From CAJINA01 sp964636125 (GTDB lineage: Bacteria > Desulfobacterota > Desulfobacteria > Desulfobacterales > CAJINA01), in NCBI GenBank assembly GCA_964636125.1, contig CAZWPX010000003.1:62001-126000 (forward strand): DNA of 64,000 bases, in the 5' to 3' direction. Position 1 is the stretch's first letter; each line of letters begins with the position of its first letter. Shown here piece after piece: positions 27,323 to 35,936 of the stretch. The notes under the pieces were generated by a model, which was not told the DNA's origin, made no database searches, and saw nothing but the letters and a program-made list of their open reading frames with translations. The translations under genes were made by a program, and so were the position numbers.

Positions 27323-29731
27323 TCATTTTTTATCAGGTGTCGATGGATCATGGTCCTTTTCTTGTAGCAGAGCCAGGGGCACGACCTCATCCATGTTTTG
27401 CACTGTGATAAAACGAATTTTTCTTTTCACATTGGCCGGAATCTTGACCAGGTCCCGTTTGTTTTTTTCGGGTAGTACAATGGTTTTAATACCGGCCCGC
27501 AGGGCTCCCAGGGCTTTTTCTTTCAAGCCTCCGATGGGCAATACCCGACCGCGCAGGGTGATCTCGCCGGTCATGGCCACATCTTTGTTCACCGGGGTAT
27601 CCGTCAACACCGAGATCAGGGCCGTGGCAATGGCAATTCCGGCCGAGGGGCCATCCTTGGGTGTGGCGCCCGCCGGGACATGGATGTGAATATCCACATT
27701 CTCAAGCAGGTTTTTGTCAATATTGTATTTTTCCAGGTTGGCCCGGGTGTAACTGAGTGCCGCCCGGGCAGATTCCTGCATCACATCACCCAATTGGCCG
27801 GTTACAATCAGTTCGCCTTTCCCACCTATCAAAGTGGCTTCAATATAGAGCGCTTCTCCGCCGAAGGGCGTCCAGGCCAAACCAGTGGAGAGTCCCACCT
27901 GGCTGACTTCCTTGTCCATTTCGGGTATGAATATGGGCGCTCCCAGGTATTTATGTAAATTGGTCCGGGTAATGGCGAAGGTCCCTTTTTCACCCTCGGC
28001 TACTTTCCGGGCAACTTTTCGGCATACCTGGCCGATGGTTCTTTCAAGATTTCTCAGCCCGGCTTCAAGGGTATACTCATCAATAATTGTTCGCAGGGCG
28101 CCCGGGCTGATTGAGAGTCCCTTCGGCTTTATCCCGTTTTCCTTTTTCTGACGGGGAATGAGAAAGGCGGCGGCAATTTTCTCTTTTTCCTCCTGGGTGT
28201 AACCCGATAAGGAAATAACCTCCATTCTATCCAGAAGAGCTGAGGGGATGGTGTCGGTCATATTGGCGGTGAGGATAAAGATCACTCCAGAAAGGTCAAA
28301 GGGCAGATTCAGGTAATGATCGCTGAACTCTGCATTCTGTTCGGGATCCAGGGCTTCCAGCAGCGCCGAAGAGGGGTCGCCACGGAAATCGGACCCGAGT
28401 TTGTCAATTTCATCCATCATAAAAATCGGATTGTTCGTGCCACTCTGTTTCAAGCCCTGTATGATCCTCCCCGGCAGCGCCCCGATGTACGTCCGGCGAT
28501 GGCCGCGAATCTCAGCCTCATCCCGGATACCGCCCAGTGAAATACGGACATATTTCCGCTTCATGGCCCGGGCAATGGCCTGCCCCAGAGAGGTTTTTCC
28601 CACACCCGGAGGGCCCACGAAGCAGAGGATCGGCCCCTTCATTTTAGGATTCAGCTTTTTAACACTTAAATACTCGAGAATACGGTCTTTTATCTTATCG
28701 AGTCCATAATGATCTTTGTCCAACACCGCCTTGGCCCGGGGAATGTTAATGCCCCCTTTGGAAGACTTGCTCCAGGGCAGTTCCACAAGCCAGTCCAGAT
28801 ACGTCCGCACCACCGACGATTCGGCCGAGTCAGGGTGCATCTGTTCGAGCCGTTTGAGCTGTTTGCCCGCCTCTTCCTTTACTTTTTTGGGCATGCGGGC
28901 CTTTTTAATTTTGGCCTTATATTCTTTTATTTCCTGGGCTTTTTCATCGCTTTCACCGAGTTCACGATGAATGGCCCGCACCTGTTCGCGTAAAAAATAA
29001 TCCCGTTGGTTCTTGGATATCTCATCGCGCACGTCCGACTGGATTTTCGCCTGCATGGAGGAGAGTTCCACCTCTTTTGACAGGATATCATTAATTTTAC
29101 CCAGTCTCTCCAGAGAATCGAAGGTTTCCAGAAGATTCTGGGCGTCCTCAATGCGCATTTTCAAATTCGAAGCCACGAGGTCCGCAAGTTTTCCCGGATC
29201 CTCAATGCTTTCGAGTATTGCGCCGATTTCGTTGGTCAGTTCACCTCTGAGAGCCAGGATTTTTTCAGACTGTTCTCTCACGTTGCGCATGAGGGCTTCA
29301 GTCTTGACACTGATTGCGGCAACCGGTTCCTCCACCACGATTTCAACATCAACTTTAAATAGAGATCGTCTCCGGACATACTTCTTGATTCGGGCCTTGG
29401 CCACACCCTGGACCAGAGCCTTCACCCTGCCGTCGGGGAGTTTGAGCATCCGCAGGATGCGGCACACTGTCCCCACTTTATAAATGTCATCCGTAGAAGG
29501 ATTTTCAATGCCCGGATCTCTCTGGGTAGACAGCATCATGATACTGTCCTTTTCCACGGCAATTTCCACGGCATTGATCGATTTGTCCCGACCGACAAAA
29601 AGCGGCATCAGCATATCTGTAAAAATCACCACATCCCTGACCGGCATCAGCGGCATGGTCGCCGGCAGCTCTTCGTTGAATTCTTCATCGTCGATGATGC
29701 TTATCAAATCGTCCTTGTCAGTTTCAGCCAT
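27323..29731 (-). CDS. lon: ATP-dependent protease Lon
   Basis: A LonA protease of 802 residues. The start MAETDKDDLISI at 29731 is preceded by GGGAG; upstream codons to 29914 look like leader sequence. Domain order: an N-terminal substrate-binding LAN domain (PLMPVRDVVIFTDMLMPLFVGR), coiled coil, an AAA+ domain with GPPGVGKTSLGQAIA near residue 370 and sensor motifs, and a serine-lysine protease domain with PKDGPSAGIAIATAL (catalytic Ser) and the later Lys region. Lon degrades misfolded and regulatory proteins. A promoter lies about 190 bases upstream. Confidence 0.95.
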   Translation of the reverse strand: MAETDKDDLISIIDDEEFNEELPATMPLMPVRDVVIFTDMLMPLFVGRDKSINAVEIAVEKDSIMMLSTQRDPGIENPSTDDIYKVGTVCRILRMLKLPDGRVKALVQGVAKARIKKYVRRRSLFKVDVEIVVEEPVAAISVKTEALMRNVREQSEKILALRGELTNEIGAILESIEDPGKLADLVASNLKMRIEDAQNLLETFDSLERLGKINDILSKEVELSSMQAKIQSDVRDEISKNQRDYFLREQVRAIHRELGESDEKAQEIKEYKAKIKKARMPKKVKEEAGKQLKRLEQMHPDSAESSVVRTYLDWLVELPWSKSSKGGINIPRAKAVLDKDHYGLDKIKDRILEYLSVKKLNPKMKGPILCFVGPPGVGKTSLGQAIARAMKRKYVRISLGGIRDEAEIRGHRRTYIGALPGRIIQGLKQSGTNNPIFMMDEIDKLGSDFRGDPSSALLEALDPEQNAEFSDHYLNLPFDLSGVIFILTANMTDTIPSALLDRMEVISLSGYTQEEKEKIAAAFLIPRQKKENGIKPKGLSISPGALRTIIDEYTLEAGLRNLERTIGQVCRKVARKVAEGEKGTFAITRTNLHKYLGAPIFIPEMDKEVSQVGLSTGLAWTPFGGEALYIEATLIGGKGELIVTGQLGDVMQESARAALSYTRANLEKYNIDKNLLENVDIHIHVPAGATPKDGPSAGIAIATALISVLTDTPVNKDVAMTGEITLRGRVLPIGGLKEKALGALRAGIKTIVLPEKNKRDLVKIPANVKRKIRFITVQNMDEVVPLALLQEKDHDPSTPDKK

Positions 29732-29763
29732 CTTATCTCCCGTGCATCTCCTGATGCTATGCG

Positions 29764-29780
29764 CTCCGGCAAATCCGGAG
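29764..29780 (-). other. Small hairpin in the lon leader
   Basis: CTCCGG and CCGGAG form a 6-bp stem with a 5-base loop, 33 bases upstream of the lon start on the transcribed strand. No T-run follows, so it is not a terminator; a role in translation or stability is possible. Confidence 0.3.
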
Positions 29781-29916
29781 GGATATATACAAATTGCTGC
29801 AGCGGTCTCATTAACAGGATCATGCCCGCATACGCTCAAACCCGGGCCGGCGTGTGAACGGCTGCCACCGCTGCCCCAATGGCATCCGGTATAATCCATG
29901 CTGTCTACAAACACCG

Positions 29917-29944
29917 AATATAAGACGGGTTTTGTTTTTTACAA
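29917..29944 (-). promoter_or_regulatory. Candidate sigma-70 promoter for lon
   Basis: On the minus strand TTGTAA (29944-29939) and TATATT (29922-29917) are separated by 16 bases. Initiation near 29910 gives a leader of about 180 bases. No convincing heat-shock (sigma-32) promoter was found in the gap. Confidence 0.45.
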
Positions 29945-29952
29945 TATCTATA

Positions 29953-29981
29953 TTGATTTATTTCAATAAAACGCATATTTT
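29953..29981 (+). promoter_or_regulatory. Candidate sigma-70 promoter for prepilin peptidase
   Basis: TTGATT (29953-29958) and TATTTT (29976-29981) are spaced by 17 bases, with predicted initiation near 29988, 36 bases before the ATG. It is divergent from, and next to, the lon promoter. Confidence 0.45.
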
Positions 29982-30023
29982 ACGAAACCATTGGATGCAA
30001 CCCCCAGCAGATTGGAATCAGCG

Positions 30024-30803
30024 ATGCTGTTAACTGTTCTGGATATCTATATATTCCTGGTGGCACTGTGTGTTGGCAGTTTTCTGAATGTGTGCATCTA
30101 CAGGCTCCCGGATCCAGAAAAATCAATTGTTTTTCCGGGATCAAAATGCCCGACCTGTGATACCCCCTTGCATTTTTATGACAATATCCCCGTTTTCAGC
30201 TATTTACTGCTTGCCGGCAAATGCCGGGCCTGCAAGTCTAAAATCTCACCGCGTTATCTCATCGTGGAACTACTGTCCGGTTTGGCCGCCCTGGCGGTCA
30301 TTTTCAGGTTTGGATATACCCTGGAGGGTTTGGTCGTATACCTTTTTATCGCGGTCATGATTTTGGTCACTTTTATCGATATTGATCACCAGAAAATCCT
30401 TGACATCATCACGCTGCCTGGAATCGGGTTCTGTTTTCTGGGGTCATTTTTCCTCGAATCGGTCACCTGGCAGGCGTCTCTCATCGGCATCATAGTCGGC
30501 GGCGGCAGCCTCTACGTGGTGGCAAAGACATATCTGCTATTAACAGGCAAAATGGGTATGGGCGGTGGTGATATCAAGCTTCTGGCAATGATTGGCGGCC
30601 TGACCGGCTGGAAGGGGGTCCTCTTTACTATTTTTGCCGGTTCTGCGACCGGAACGGTTGCCGGTGTGCTCCTGATTGCGGCCGGAAGATTTTCCAATTT
30701 AAGGTTGAAAATTCCCTTTGGACCCTTTCTGGCCATGGGCGCCGTTACTTACCTTTTTTATGGTGAGCCTTTGTTTTATTGGTACATCAACCTTTTCAGG
30801 TGA
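30024..30803 (+). CDS. pilD: Prepilin peptidase / N-methyltransferase (A24 family)
   Basis: This inner-membrane enzyme cleaves the leader of type IV prepilins and methylates the new N-terminus. The start ATG at 30024 is preferred over a TTG at 29991. The 259-residue product has the full bifunctional layout: the N-terminal GSFLNVCIYRLP motif, two CX2C pairs (CPTCDTPLHF and CRACKSKIS), and the aspartyl-protease residues in FIDIDHQKILD and GMGGGDIKLL. About eight membrane segments are visible. It should process the pilins encoded at 41-49 kb. Confidence 0.94.
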   Translation: MLLTVLDIYIFLVALCVGSFLNVCIYRLPDPEKSIVFPGSKCPTCDTPLHFYDNIPVFSYLLLAGKCRACKSKISPRYLIVELLSGLAALAVIFRFGYTLEGLVVYLFIAVMILVTFIDIDHQKILDIITLPGIGFCFLGSFFLESVTWQASLIGIIVGGGSLYVVAKTYLLLTGKMGMGGGDIKLLAMIGGLTGWKGVLFTIFAGSATGTVAGVLLIAAGRFSNLRLKIPFGPFLAMGAVTYLFYGEPLFYWYINLFR

Positions 30804-31197
30804 CAGTGCCCACCAGGCATCTACTACCAAGTGTAGTTCCCATCAGTGACATCAGGCGCCCATGAAACGATCTCAAAATCCCGGACCGATTTTTAATAGC
30901 ACTCTATTTGGTATTGATCTCATAGTATGGATATGATAGGAAAATTACTGAACATTTGGACATTCCAGAAATTTCCCCGAATCACCGGGCCATGTTCAAC
31001 GGAAGGTGTGACTCCCAATCAGGTTACCCTTTCATTTAGGAACTGTTATTTCCATCAGGTAGCGATTTACAACATTAATCATCAGGGGAAAATTTTCAGC
31101 AAAATTAAGATGTAACAGACCATCACAAGCCGCGTGGCCCCCCCGGTGCGCGGCGGATTCCGTTTTCCCCGCCACACATTGCGAAAGGTGAAAATCG
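30804..31197. other. Intergenic region upstream of the Mgl-type cluster
   Basis: 394 bases without a convincing gene. A weak promoter-like pair, TTGGTA (30908-30913) and TATGAT (30932-30937) spaced 18 bases, would give a 250-base leader. A hairpin GCCGCG (31129-31134)/CGCGGC (31149-31154) with a C-rich loop lies 43 bases before the first start codon. A 62-codon frame (30927-31115) has no recognisable features and is not annotated as a gene. Confidence 0.4.
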
Positions 31198-31590
31198 TTG
31201 GACTACACTGTAGATCTAGACAAAAAACAGTTTGAGAGTATTGAGGGAATCCTGTCGGAAGAGCTGATTGAGTTGGGCGTCAGGTGTGTCCTCCTCATAG
31301 ATCTGGCCGGAAATATTATCGTGAACCTGGATGATGGCGATCTGGAACACGATATTTATTCACTGGCTGCTCTGGCCGCTGGAAACTTCGGCGCGGTAAG
31401 TGCCATGGCAAAAATTGTGGGTGAAGAGGATTTTTCCCTTCTGTTCCACAAGGGTGAGAGTGAAAGTATCCATTTCAGTAAGATCGACGACGAGCTGCTG
31501 CTCGTCACGATTTTTGGAAAAGATGTGTCGCTCGGGTTTCTGCGTTTGAAGGTGACTGAAGCCACCAAGAAGATTAAAGCGATTCTGTAG
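31198..31590 (+). CDS. Roadblock/LC7-domain protein (MglB-like)
   Basis: 130 residues forming a single roadblock/LC7 fold: an N-terminal amphipathic helix, the strand VRCVLLIDLAGNIIVNL, the central helix YSLAALAAGNFGAVSAMAKI, a strand hairpin with FSLLFHKGESESIHFSKI, and DELLLVTIFGK plus a C-terminal helix. MglB is the GTPase-activating partner of MglA and dimerises through this fold. The start is TTG at 31198 with AAAGGTG 8 bases upstream. It sits 53 bases before the MglA-like gene. Whether it acts as the GAP is inference from fold and position. Confidence 0.82.
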   Translation: MDYTVDLDKKQFESIEGILSEELIELGVRCVLLIDLAGNIIVNLDDGDLEHDIYSLAALAAGNFGAVSAMAKIVGEEDFSLLFHKGESESIHFSKIDDELLLVTIFGKDVSLGFLRLKVTEATKKIKAIL

Positions 31591-31643
31591 CAGCGCTTTC
31601 TATAACTGATTTCCGGATACTGATAACGATAGAGGTATGACCA

Positions 31644-32258
31644 TTGGCATTGATCAATCCCAAAAAAAAAGAGGTCCAGGTTAAACTCGTTTACTACGGG
31701 CCTGGGCGTGGCGGTAAAACCACAAATCTAGAATACATTTTCAGCAAATTCCGCAAACGGATAAAGGGCAACCTCACCACGGTCAAAACCTATGGTGACC
31801 GGACCCTCTTCTTTGACTTTATGCCCATGGAAATAGGTGTAATCAAAGGGTATAATATAAAAATGCAGTTTTATACCGTCCCGGGTCAGGTGAAATACAG
31901 CGCTACCCGGCGTCTGGTGCTCAGAGGCGTAGACGGTATTGTCTTTGTGGCCGACTCCATGGCCTTGCGGCAGAAAATGAACATCATATCCCTGAAAGAC
32001 CTGCAGGACAATCTGGCTACCTTTGACAAGAGCATTTTTAAGATCCCGCTTGTTATTCAGTACAATAAAAGGGATCTGGCTGATGAAGGCATCCCGATAT
32101 TACCGGTGGAAACGCTTGATCACGATCTCAACCGGAAACTGAAAGTCCCCAGCATTGCGGCGAGCGCGATTACAGGTGAAAACGTCGTTGAAACAATGAA
32201 AAAAGCCATCTCAATTACGGTTGCATCGCTTGAGAAACGGTTGGACATAGGGGGGTAA
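31644..32258 (+). CDS. mglA: MglA-type small Ras-like GTPase
   Basis: 204 residues with GTPase motifs in MglA form: P-loop YGPGRGGKTTN (residues 18-28), the switch region with DFMPMEIG, VPGQVKYSATRR in place of DxxG, VDGIVFVADS, the NKRDL base-recognition motif and IAASAITGENV. MglA sets front-rear polarity of the pilus and gliding machinery in Myxococcus and switches between GTP and GDP forms under MglB. The start is TTG at 31644 with AGAGGT 7 bases upstream; an out-of-frame ATG at 31637 is excluded. It follows the roadblock gene and ends 4 bases before the next gene. Confidence 0.9.
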   Translation: MALINPKKKEVQVKLVYYGPGRGGKTTNLEYIFSKFRKRIKGNLTTVKTYGDRTLFFDFMPMEIGVIKGYNIKMQFYTVPGQVKYSATRRLVLRGVDGIVFVADSMALRQKMNIISLKDLQDNLATFDKSIFKIPLVIQYNKRDLADEGIPILPVETLDHDLNRKLKVPSIAASAITGENVVETMKKAISITVASLEKRLDIGG

Positions 32259-32262
32259 TACC

Positions 32263-33021
32263 TTGAGTAAAAACAAGGGTGAACTAACTTCAGAACTCAA
32301 CAGCAGGCTTGATAACCTATTCAGTGAAGAGGATGATTTCGATGACGAGGCGCCGGCCGTTCCCGCAGCCGACGTTGAAGATGTGGTCGAATCCAGCGAC
32401 CTCGCAGAACAGGGTGTTCAGGCTACCCCTGAACCCGCGATGGCCGCCGAACCCGATTTGAATAAATCCCCGCTGATCGAGTTGGATGCGATTGTGCTTT
32501 CTCTTGATTGGGAGATTACGGATGAGAACCTTGACAAACTGCTGGCTGAGATAGAGCGCCTCAAGCAAATATATAAAGATGCGCGCCTGCCCTACATGTT
32601 TCTGCAATTACACGGCTCCGTGGGCAAATACATCGCCAGCAAGAAAGTAGATGCGCACCCCGATTCTATAAAACTGCTGCACTCCGTTCATATGGGGCTT
32701 GAGAAAATCTTGCTGAAACCCGGTATGAATGAAACGGAAAAGAAAAAAATTCTTTCCGAGGAGGTTAAAAAATTCAAAGGCCTCAAGCACCAGATAATGC
32801 TCACCAAAAGTATGGATGAAGATAACATCGAGGCAGAACCGGTCAAAAAGACCCTGGCTGCCGCCACCCCCACCCCGCCGCCTGCCAAACCGGCAGATCG
32901 CCCGGAAGATGGCGTCGCGCTTGCAAATCAGCCTTTAATTGATGAAATCAAACAAGTCATTCGAGCAGAGTTCAAGGAGTTGAAAGCTGAAATCATGTCC
33001 TGGAAACAGGGACAGGCGTAA
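32263..33021 (+). CDS. Acidic, partly disordered adaptor-like protein
   Basis: 252 residues; the family is not recognised. Residues 1-70 are rich in Asp, Glu, Ala and Pro and are probably disordered. Residues 72-185 form a helical domain (SLDWEITDENLDKLLAEIERLKQ ... LLHSVHMGLEKILLKPGMNE) with alternating charge and likely helical repeats. A Pro-Ala linker follows, and a final amphipathic helix ends KQVIRAEFKELKAEIMSW. The start is TTG at 32263 behind a run of six G. The location, 4 bases after mglA, suggests an MglA effector or scaffold; this is inference. Confidence 0.65.
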   Translation: MSKNKGELTSELNSRLDNLFSEEDDFDDEAPAVPAADVEDVVESSDLAEQGVQATPEPAMAAEPDLNKSPLIELDAIVLSLDWEITDENLDKLLAEIERLKQIYKDARLPYMFLQLHGSVGKYIASKKVDAHPDSIKLLHSVHMGLEKILLKPGMNETEKKKILSEEVKKFKGLKHQIMLTKSMDEDNIEAEPVKKTLAAATPTPPPAKPADRPEDGVALANQPLIDEIKQVIRAEFKELKAEIMSWKQGQA

Positions 33022-33109
33022 AGCAGACATCGAACGGACAGGATCTGGACAGACCGGCTTCACGACAGCATGATGCCGGCTTACAGGCAAACACTCTGGA
33101 GGAGAACAG

Positions 33110-33574
33110 ATGGTCGATTTATCCGGTGACATATCGGGATTGGTTTTAAAAGGCTCCATCAAAGGCAACCTGGGGGAATTTTCGTTAGACAGCCACATGC
33201 TGCAAGTGCTCATGCAACTGGATGGAAAAAAACCGCTCGCGGCAGTAGCAAAATCGTTAAACATTGAACCGGCTACCATAAAAATGGTTATCGCTAAATT
33301 AGGGGAGCTTGGCCTCGTCGCTGAAGCGGCACCCGTTGTACCCGGCATCAGCAAAGAATTCATCGACTATCTGCTCAGTCAGCTCGCAAACGCCATGGGA
33401 CCGATTGCAGAAGTCATTTTCGAGGATGAAATAGAGCAATTCGGCGGTGATCCGACAAATATCCCCAAAAGCCGGGCTGCGGAACTGATTACGCGGTTGG
33501 CCAATGAAATCCCGCGCGAAGAAAGACGGCTTGAATTCCAACAGGCCATGGTCGCCCGGCTCAAGTTAATCTAA
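33110..33574 (+). CDS. Winged-helix plus helical-bundle protein of the Mgl-type cluster
   Basis: 154 residues in two parts. Residues 1-70 resemble a winged helix (LDSHMLQVLMQLDGKKPLAAVAKSLNIEPATIKMVIAKLGELGLV). Residues 80-154 contain a helical segment with AMGPIAEVIFEDEIEQFG, a pattern like the DUF8082-type helical module found at the C-terminus of some myxobacterial kinases and REC-PATAN proteins. No clear DNA-binding basic patch, so the winged helix may serve protein contacts. SD GGAGG lies upstream. Function unknown; association with the GTPase cluster is by position. Confidence 0.6.
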   Translation: MVDLSGDISGLVLKGSIKGNLGEFSLDSHMLQVLMQLDGKKPLAAVAKSLNIEPATIKMVIAKLGELGLVAEAAPVVPGISKEFIDYLLSQLANAMGPIAEVIFEDEIEQFGGDPTNIPKSRAAELITRLANEIPREERRLEFQQAMVARLKLI

Positions 33575-33683
33575 GCCGGCCATTGTCCGGATGACATGGC
33601 AGCCAGGAGCGGGCAATTTTCCCGTTGACAGCGGTTGCTCTGCGTTGCAAGAAAATCGTGAATAAATGAATCAAGGAGACACC

Positions 33684-34919
33684 ATGACAGTATCAGTTAT
33701 CTGTGAAGAGTGCGGCAAAGTTTACCACATCCCGGTTGCGAAACTGGACAAGATAAAAGGGGCTGTGGTGAAAACCAAATGCAAAGACTGCGGGCACATC
33801 ATACAGATACAAAAAGAGCAAAAAGTCCATGTTGCGACCCAGGAATTTGACAGCCTGGAAGAGATCGCCGAGGAAGGATTCAGTGCAGACGAATTCGACG
33901 ATGAAGATTTTGACAATTTGGAAAAAGCTTTTCAGGAATCCGCCCAGGAGGCTGCCGAAGAGGCTGCCCAGGAATCTGCCAGCGCATCGACTGCAGCAGT
34001 TGCGCCTAAGAAAAAGAAGGCCGCCAAGAAAAATAAATTCGGCCTGGGGCTTCGGTTGAAAATGATCTTGCTGTTTATGATCGTTCCGCTGGTACTCATG
34101 TCCGTGTCAGGGTTTCTGACCCAGCGGCAGATGAACACTTTGACAAATGATATTACCATTGAGAGCACCAATATTCTTAAACAGATGGGTGAGGCGAATA
34201 TTGCAGGTACCGGGACTGCGGTTGCCACGCAGTGCAAGTTGTACCTGGATGCCAACCCCAACCTCAAACGGGAGGATTTCAGATCCGACGCGTTATTGAG
34301 CAAAATGGGCGTTCAGAAGGTTGGGAAAACCGGTTACACCGCCCTCTATTCCACTGGTCCTTTCAGAACATGGCTCCATCCGAATCCAAAGCTTCACGGC
34401 GTTCAGCTCACCAAAATCATAAAAAAGCCCCTGGGGTCTGAATACCCTCGATTTTTTAAAATAATTGCCGCTGTGGAAAAGGGAAAGAACGTAAAAAGCA
34501 GCGGCTACTATCTCTGGCAGGACGCGGATGGATCCAAGAAAGAGAAATTTATGACCCTCACCCCGATAGCCGGAACTGAATTCGGTATCGCCGCCACAAC
34601 TTATATTCACGAATTTACCAGCCCGCTTAGAGAACTGGAAACACGGACTGAATCCCTTGCGGTTGCTTCCCGAAACCTTAGCCTTATCACCATTATCGGA
34701 ACCATCGTCATTATCGGCCTTATCGTCGCCCTGTACGGCCACAATCTTGTCTCAAAAATTCGCCACCTTACCGATGTGGCCGACCGGATCAGTGTGGGCG
34801 AGCTGGATGCTGAAATCAAGATCAAATCCAAAGATGAGATCGGCAGTCTGGCAGAGGCGATCACGAGAATGCAGGACAGTCTTAGTCTTTCAATTGCCCG
34901 GCTACGGAAAAAAAGGTAA
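33684..34919 (+). CDS. Zinc-ribbon, Cache-like and HAMP membrane sensor without output domain
   Basis: The start at 33684 follows AAGGAG by 6 bases (a frame start at 33666 is less likely). The 411-residue product has four parts. First is an MJ0042-type zinc ribbon with C7, C10, C33 and C36. Next is a very acidic stretch (about 50-95) and an Ala/Lys-rich linker. Then come TM1 (about 126-146), an extracytoplasmic region of about 185 residues that resembles a Cache ligand-binding domain, and TM2 (about 332-354). Last is a HAMP domain ending in RMQDSLSLSIARLRKKR. There is no kinase, methyl-accepting, GGDEF or EAL domain after the HAMP, and the protein ends there. It may signal through contacts with its cytoplasmic N-terminus. 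Confidence 0.75.
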   Translation: MTVSVICEECGKVYHIPVAKLDKIKGAVVKTKCKDCGHIIQIQKEQKVHVATQEFDSLEEIAEEGFSADEFDDEDFDNLEKAFQESAQEAAEEAAQESASASTAAVAPKKKKAAKKNKFGLGLRLKMILLFMIVPLVLMSVSGFLTQRQMNTLTNDITIESTNILKQMGEANIAGTGTAVATQCKLYLDANPNLKREDFRSDALLSKMGVQKVGKTGYTALYSTGPFRTWLHPNPKLHGVQLTKIIKKPLGSEYPRFFKIIAAVEKGKNVKSSGYYLWQDADGSKKEKFMTLTPIAGTEFGIAATTYIHEFTSPLRELETRTESLAVASRNLSLITIIGTIVIIGLIVALYGHNLVSKIRHLTDVADRISVGELDAEIKIKSKDEIGSLAEAITRMQDSLSLSIARLRKKR

Positions 34920-34937
34920 GCCGCCGTAGGAGTTTAT

Positions 34938-35933
34938 ATGATAGTCATGCCCAAAAACAGGCCGGTTGTGCAAGGCCTTAACAGCTTCTTTCTGAACGTG
35001 GGACGGTTTGTGGAACATTTCAGCGGTGAAGTTTCCACTGCCGGTATTCATTTCCATTCCAACAGGGCCGAAGGGGTTATTTTCATTGACGAGCACAGCG
35101 TTTTAAATGGTATATTCTCCGGTAAAAACGGTATGTTAAAAGGTTCTGAGGCTGTCGACCACCTTATCCAGAATGCCGGTGAAAACACATGGGTGGTTTC
35201 GGTCTATGAAATCGGCCCCGAACAGATTCACTACTGGTCCAACCTGCCCAATGCTGAATTGATCCATGGCAAACTGTCCACCGAGTTTACAGATCTGAAA
35301 AAACTGATTATCAAAATGCAGTCCGAGAAACTCACCGGCTACGTAGAGGTTACCCTGAACAGCCTGCAGGACAAAGGAGCTATATTCCTCAACATGGGCA
35401 GTATTTCCGGTGCCCTCTTTCCCTGGAACCGGGAAAAACTGACCAATTCACGTCGGGACATGGAAAAACTTATCACCACCAGTGAGAAAGCAGGGGGTGA
35501 GTTTAATGTTTACCAGGTTAAACTGATTAACAACAGTTTTGCCGAGACGGTCGAGATCGCCCGCAACGCTAAAAAATCAGATGGTCCCGAGATGCGTCTC
35601 GCCATCATAGAAGAATTGCTCAACATTTTCGAGAATACGTTTAAGTCCAACCACAAAGGCAAGGCCAAATTTAAAACACTGTTAAGGCGCAAATTCGTCG
35701 AGAAAGCGGACCAGTATGAATTCCTGGACCCTTTCGCAGCAGAATTCCAATACACCGATGGTACAATAGAGTTTAGCGGAGATGCAAGTTTGGCTATCCT
35801 GGCCAGGGGAATGGTCGATTGCATTAAAGAAATCGCTGAAGAAGTTGATATCTATTACCCCCTCTTAAAGGCAATTGTCCCCTGGACGGAAAAATACGCT
35901 GCAGAAATCGACAACGCGGAAGCGGGGTTCTGA
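34938..35933 (+). CDS. PATAN-like and helical-domain protein of the Mgl-type cluster
   Basis: 331 residues, soluble. Residues 1-120 and 120-200 each look like a PATAN-type module, with the second containing MQSEKLTGYVEVTL...GAIFLNMGSISGALF, the small strand-hairpin pattern of DUF4388/PATAN. Residues 215-325 are helical (LLNIFENTF ... AILARGMVDCIKEIAEEVDIYYPLLKAIV) and resemble the helical module of the 154-residue gene nearby. SD AGGAG lies 6 bases upstream. It ends 3 bases before the first REC-PATAN gene. I do not recognise a named family for the whole protein. Confidence 0.6.
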   Translation: MIVMPKNRPVVQGLNSFFLNVGRFVEHFSGEVSTAGIHFHSNRAEGVIFIDEHSVLNGIFSGKNGMLKGSEAVDHLIQNAGENTWVVSVYEIGPEQIHYWSNLPNAELIHGKLSTEFTDLKKLIIKMQSEKLTGYVEVTLNSLQDKGAIFLNMGSISGALFPWNREKLTNSRRDMEKLITTSEKAGGEFNVYQVKLINNSFAETVEIARNAKKSDGPEMRLAIIEELLNIFENTFKSNHKGKAKFKTLLRRKFVEKADQYEFLDPFAAEFQYTDGTIEFSGDASLAILARGMVDCIKEIAEEVDIYYPLLKAIVPWTEKYAAEIDNAEAGF

Positions 35934-35936
35934 AAA

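Noticed and set aside
30927..31115. 62-codon frame in the intergenic region before the roadblock gene
   Set aside because: Starts inside a promoter-like box, has no ribosome-binding site and no recognisable pattern.
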